In this document: positions 58,773 to 64,000 of the stretch, in pieces
How positions within the stretch are numbered: position 1 is the stretch's first letter
Layout of the letters: every line of letters begins with the position of its first letter
Notes under the pieces: model-generated
Seen by the model: the letters and a program-made list of their open reading frames with translations, nothing else
Told to the model about the DNA's origin: nothing
The model's database searches: none
Assembly (NCBI GenBank): GCA_019914945.1
Contig: CM034106.1
Coordinates: forward strand, 10,540,501 to 10,604,500
Direction: 5' to 3'
Origin: Typha latifolia
Lineage: Eukaryota; Streptophyta; Magnoliopsida; Poales; Typhaceae
Length of the DNA: 64,000 nt
Position numbers and translations under genes: made by a program

Positions 58773-61700
58773 ATGAGCGGATTAGATGCGACTAGAGCAG
58801 AGCTTGCTATCATAGTGTTGTATTTGAAGAAATCTGATGCCAGAGATAAGATTTGCAGGGCTATACAATATGCGGCAAAATTCGTGAGCAATGGACAGCC
58901 TGGCACTGCCCAAAGTATTGACAAATCAACTAGCATGGCACGAAAAACCTTTCGGCTTTTCAAAGTTATAATCCTCCATCTTCTGGTGTACTCTCGTATG
59001 ATAAAACAGTTATCTCATGATTTTTTATATATCCCTTTCCTACTTGAACTTGCAGTTCATTAATTATTTGCTTGCTTTTATAAGCCCAACTCTTAAGCAA
59101 ACTCCTCTTCCACTCGTCTTACTTGGAAAGGTAGATGAACTCTCCGTCTTTGCTAGGGCTGTCTTCTAGTATTTTATACTATTAAACTCCACTTCGGACA
59201 CTTCTCTTTACAGTTGAAAAATGCATTGCTGACAATTTACTTTTTCCTGGATCATATTGTATGGCTTGGCAGATCAGGGATATATAAGGTTATCATATCT
59301 AATCCTTCCCTCTAATTTTTCAATTTTCATTTTTTCTTGTAAATCTAGAATTTTATTCACCCGACTTGCTTTTTATAGAACAAAGAACGCACTACATTGT
59401 TGGGCCAGATATCTCTTCGCTTTTGGATGTGTTCCTCAACCTGTACAATTATAATTGAGGTAAATTTTTTGTTTAAATAGTAGTTATCTACTCTGGAGAG
59501 ATACTCTTTCTCGAGATAACTCTATCCTTTTAAATAAAGGAAACCATTGTTCGTGAATCTTTCTAACATGTGATCTATACTGATATATGTTTTATACTTC
59601 TTTATATTGATCTCTCTATTGAAACTATAAATTCACCAGTTTGGCTTATTAAAAGAAGACTGTCACAACTTTATCTGACCCGTCAAGCATGTTTGACTTA
59701 TTGTTAATCTTTTTTTTCCTGTTTAACTGATTTAACTGTCAATCAGAATGAATTATCAACTCTATGTTTGTAGGTTCTTGACATCAGTGTAGTGATTCAA
59801 TCAATAAAATCTAACTTGGTTATTGTATTTTGTTTGATCTGTTCTCCGATTGTTATTAATGGCATGAAGTCTTGCTAACCAATGGTTTATAGATGACCCT
59901 GACTGCTGAGAATGATCCTCTACATCCATATGTGGATAGAAATGAGAAACCCGGTTACCTTCATCACAGTACTTTATCTGGATGATAGATTAACCGGAAA
60001 ACGCCTCTCCCTTTGTTCCCAAAAGGTTTGTAGGCTGTCAGATTCACTAAACTGATCACCTTTTGAATCATCACAAAAACAGGAGTTCGACCTAGTAGGT
60101 ATAATGGTCCTGAATATGAATTCACTTTGGTTTTCCTCAGTAGATCATGTAAAAATTGATTTACGTATGTAAAACTCTCTTATTTACAAGGGTGGACAAG
60201 TGTGCTTAATTCTATCATCATAAGCTGTAAGATGACATAACTCAACAACCTATTTTGTACTGACTTAGTGACTTCCGCTAGATAGTAAGATTCTATTGTC
60301 CAATATAAGCAAGCATACCTCATCCAAACCTCATGGCATGGACTTGCTTTGCAACCTCATGCTTGATCTCTCCTATCTTCCTCCCTCTCAGTCAGTCTTG
60401 TAATTTGACCATGCCATAAATTTTTGAATGGCTGGATTATGCTATGTTGAATTTGGAAGCTTGCTATATTTAGTTTAATATATCACTAATGAACTATTGA
60501 TGTGATTTAATATTTTAAGAGGAGCCAAACATGAATAGAAGATCCATATTTTAATAAACAGACGTCAACTAAAGTCATGTTATCAATTTAGCAACTTCAG
60601 TTTATCTTCGTAAAATTGCTTAGACTGTTTATCTATTTTAGCAGTTTTTTCTTCTTTTCCCATTTATGAAAATATGCTGGCAGGAGTACATCCTTAGGTA
60701 GCCCATCAAGATCAATGATTTCTTGATCTAGAAAGTTAAATGACTTTCAGCTTTTAGAGGGAAACACTCAGAAAATAATTTAACTTTGTAATTCTTGCTA
60801 GTAAGATCAAGTCCATTTCTAAGTTGACATTCTGGCCCTTGCAAAAATTATTGATTGGAATTTGTCTGATTCAAAGATACAAGTTTGCATGTAATAAGTT
60901 GGATACTGAGATTATCGCTAATTCTATTGAACCGAGTTTCCTTCAACTTTTCAAATGTTTGCCTTTGGGATGCGACCAAAATTTACTACCCTTGCAAATG
61001 AATCGTAGTTGTTAGGATGGAAGCTCTTCTAATGGAGTCTATATGACGCTTGAATTTGCAAAGGCTTCTAAATAGACTTTTCTGAAATAACTGGAAAACT
61101 GCTCCTATCCAGAGTGAACCTATTATTATTGGCAACAATATCATGAGTATAATGCTTCCATCTAGAAGGTGTCAATCTCAGTCATATTTATAGATGAGAG
61201 AGAATGTACTCTATAAGTATAGATGCTGCAAGGTAGCTCCATAGAGATAAAATGTAGTAGTCCACGAAAGCATCAATTATTTTACAAGAGCACAAAAAGT
61301 TAAGGAATAATTCAGTAAGTGTTCACTTTTTTGCACCTTTCTGCACCATGACAGAAGGTACTTTTATATACACACACATTGTTAAGCTTGAATTCTATTG
61401 ATCCTAGATATGCCAGTGAGAAATCAACAGATAGGAGATAGCAGGACATGCATAGTGATCTACAAGATTTGTCTATCTAGAAGCATTCATGTGAATCAAA
61501 GGTCAAATATGTCAAGCGGACTCAACATGGATGACTGTAATGCTACTAGCATGTACATTTACATGAAATTTATGGACAGATTGTGATTCATATATAAATT
61601 ATAGCTAGCAAAGTTCCATAGGTTAAGAGATTATATCTCTCTCAGTAAAGCATATTTAGTTTTCTCTTACTTGCCGTTGCTTACAGACCTCCAGATCACA

Positions 61701-62771
61701 TGATTTGGTTTCTTAGTAGTCTAGATATCTTATAGATGAAATAGTCATCAAATTGGATGTCCCATCATTTTTATTCTATTGTTTGTAGGACTAATTGACC
61801 TCAGTTTCTACCAATAGGGTATAGCTCAGCTCTATGTACTGACTCAATTTATACTATGCATTTGCAGTAAACTGATAATCTTACACTTAGCTTATTGTAA
61901 AATGTCTGAGGGCCTACCAAAAGAATCTTCAGGTCTTAAGACATTATTTTCTATCAATGAAATGTTCTCAGATATGTTTTTACTAGAATAACAAATTGAC
62001 TTTGAAATTACTAAATGCATGTAACTTGGTCCCAAATGCTTGTATGTATTAAAGTCGTCTGTAGCTTTTCAGGGTTGTTTGATCATATCCGACATTATAA
62101 GCTTCAAATTTATACCCCTTGGGTACAAATGTCAAGCTTTCCATTGGTCTTGGTCAGTGGGCGGGTGGATGCAGGAGACTATTTGTTTCATGAAATCATT
62201 TAAATATGTGTATTGGTTCCAGATTTCAGAAATTGGGAGGCTCTCTGCATCAATGAAGAAATTGAGGAAAGAACTACATGATGCTGATAGACATAAAGTA
62301 TGCAATTCTATAACCACACTAAAAAATGATGCTGACAAATATACAACATACAATCCTGTCACAGCGCTAAACAATGAGGCTGATAAATATAAAGTATGTA
62401 ACTCTGTCACTGCATTCAGATTTAAAATAACTTATCTTCTCTCCTTTAAAATTCTTTTCTGTTCTTTCTAATTGTTAGGATGAGCTATACCACAACAAGC
62501 TGAAAAGGTTGAACGGAAGGCTGATAACCTTGATAAAAGCATCTCTGGATATGGTGGTCGCTGTCGGGCTGCTCCAGCTGGCACCGAAGAAGATCACCCC
62601 GAGAGTAGTAGGAGGAATTGGGTTTATAACCTCACTTATTGCCTGTTATCAGGTAATCTTCAACATTCAATTAAATCAGAGAAAGCTTTCCGCCCTTTTT
62701 TTGGGTTCTAATTTGCCACCCCCTACTGTGTGTAGTTATTTCCTGCTCCAGCAAAACCAAAGATGCCATGA
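58773..62771 (+). CDS. PEX11: Peroxisomal membrane protein 11 (PEX11C/D/E type)
   Basis: Membrane-elongation factor that drives peroxisome proliferation and division. Seven exons: 58773-58964, 59056-59130, 59214-59288, 59379-59459, 62223-62297 (or to 62393), 62479-62652 and 62736-62771. The short form has 235 residues, the length of Arabidopsis PEX11C-E; use of the later donor gives 267. Blocks: ARDKICRAIQYAAKFVSNGQ at about 22-41, TPLPLVLLGK, IVWLGRSGIYKNKERT, EIGRLSASMKKLRKELHDAD, LKRLNGRLITLIKASLDMVV, and LLQLAPKKITPRVVGGIGFI, the conserved C-terminal membrane segment. The end, PAPAKPKMP, is the usual basic tail. Intron 4 is 2.8 kb. Exon 5 runs into a 48-bp triplication with two possible splice donors. 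All junctions are phase 0. Confidence 0.92.
62277..62420 (+). repeat. 48-bp in-frame tandem triplication at a PEX11 exon end
   Basis: Three units start at 62277, 62325 and 62373. They stay open as 16-residue units (HDADRHKVCNSITTLK; NDADKYTTYNPVTALN; NEADKYKVCNSVTAFR). Units 1 and 3 both carry AAA followed by GTATGC or GTATGT, so each offers a splice donor in the same phase, 96 bases apart; unit 2 has lost it (ACAACATAC). Confidence 0.85.
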
Positions 62772-64000
62772 CGGTGTATTCGTCAACAAGCTAATAGAGG
62801 TGAGCCGGCTAGTCTTCCAGTGGATTCCTTTGCATCAATTGCAGCAATTGAAACCAATCTGATGCGTTTGAACTTTTGCTCTACAAGTCTTGTCCTGAAA
62901 TGGTTACAGCAGAGAAACCCATCATAGTTTTTCTTTTTTCGAATTGCATTGTGGTTTTTAGTACTTTCCATGCCTGTGCAATTAAAAGTGAGTTTGTTCT
63001 TACTGTAATGCACGCTACCAGAAATGTTTGAACTTGGAGGAAACAATCTCCAGTTTGTTGCAAAGTGTGAATTTTGATTCACGTTTTAGTATGGTATTAA
63101 CTCGTTAATATATCATTGCTCGTATGTCCAAACAAGTCACTGTCCTCCGTGATCCATTCTGATCACATGATGCTTTTCCCCCCACTGCCAAAGTTGTGGT
63201 TTTCCTCATTCTTTGGAGCTCTCTGTCCACTGACCATCCAATCGCATCGCATCCCATCTCATCCCAGAGAACTGAAATGATTCACAACTTGCAGTAATTC
63301 ATCATCCCCAAACCTCCGCTTGGGTTTACGAGCCCTGTGAACTCACCTCAGTTTCCACGATATCCCATCCCGAGTCATATCACGAGGCAAGGTCGAGAGC
63401 GGATCCTCCGTATTTCCCCAAAAAAGCGCACAAACCTGCGACCAGAGCCAGTGGGAAAGTGACACGCAGCCGCTCAGAATGGTGGCAGCCTTCCGAAAGG
63501 AGCCCCACAGGCTCACGTCTCCTCTCCTGTTTCGGTTTCCTTCTGGCGGATTTGTAAGGCGAAGGACGTGTCAGTCCAACTGCATGGGGTGTACGTGGCG
63601 CGATACGTGACGACCTCTCGTTGGCTTCCTGGCACATCGCATCTCCTGTCGGGTTGAATTCCTGCAGCGGTTGCCACTGTATCTCCTGAGCACAGCATCT
63701 CTACTTCGCCTTTGTTTCTTTTTGTGTTTTTATTATTTATTATTTATTTTTTCTGTTTTTTGTTTATTTAATTTTTTTTGTGTTGTTGTTGCAGGTAAAG
63801 GGTGCAAGAACCCTCAGTTCTTTCTACATTTCCCTTTATCCTGGACACTCGCTTTTGTAGTACATCTACTCAGTAAGTTGTCCCCAAACTGACTCATAAC
63901 ATAAAAGGAGGATCATTTGGATTGAGCCCAACTAAAATGAGCAAACCCGAAGTTGTTTGTTACCGACATATATTGCTGGGCCGTTATCTAATAATTTAAA
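62772..64000. other. PEX11 3' UTR and GC-rich block at the window end
   Basis: The 3' UTR region runs to about 63110. The block 63360-63660 is distinctly GC-richer and holds overlapping short minus-strand ORFs, followed by a T-rich stretch. It may be the promoter or first exon of a gene lying beyond the window, but I recognise no protein. Confidence 0.4.

Noticed and set aside
62509..62862. 117-codon plus ORF as an independent protein
   Set aside because: It is the PEX11 penultimate exon read through into the intron; splice sites at 62652/62736 restore the family C-terminus.

Overview
This window is nuclear DNA of a flowering plant. The genes are broken by many GT-AG introns, the intergenic DNA is AT-rich, and the proteins are plant-specific (IQD, PP2-type F-box, QUASIMODO-type methyltransferase, CRR1). 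Several first exons are strikingly GC-rich (rhomboid, IQD, CSN1, methyltransferase) while later exons are AT-rich. That 5'-to-3' GC gradient is typical of monocots, so a monocot is my best inference; I cannot name the species.

Layout. 0.6-3.7 kb (+): rhomboid protease. 3.7-8.4 kb: gene-poor DNA with microsatellites. 8.4-10.6 kb (-): IQ67-domain calmodulin-binding protein. 12.4-14.1 kb (-): PAS-domain protein that looks like the front half of a RAF-like kinase. 15.2-21.1 kb (-): COP9 signalosome subunit 1. 21.9-24.6 kb (-): Golgi-type methyltransferase. 24.7-29.5 kb: intergenic, with a LINE 3' remnant. 29.5-32.6 kb (+): RNA polymerase subunit 6. 34.9-37.6 kb (+): F-box/PP2 protein. 40.3-46.4 kb (+): At4g00755-like F-box protein. 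47.0-47.9 kb: second LINE remnant. 48.1-50.2 kb (-): CRR1-like DapB homologue. 53.8-55.5 kb (+): intronless armadillo-repeat protein. 58.8-62.8 kb (+): peroxin 11. The last 1.2 kb holds a GC-rich block without a recognisable gene.

The genes are unrelated housekeeping and regulatory loci, each with its own promoter; I see no functional cluster. CSN1 and the two F-box proteins all belong to the wider ubiquitin-ligase system (CSN regulates cullin-RING ligases, in which F-box proteins are substrate receptors), but nothing in the sequence shows that the proximity matters.

I rebuilt exon chains by matching GT-AG sites and reading phase. All models below keep frame across every junction except the last junction of the PAS gene, which is ambiguous. 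I found no convincing undescribed system. The best leads are a 48-bp in-frame triplication carrying duplicate splice donors in the PEX11 gene, a PAS protein with no kinase domain, and a pair of related hAT-like elements sitting in introns of two different genes. No tRNA, rRNA or CRISPR array was seen.
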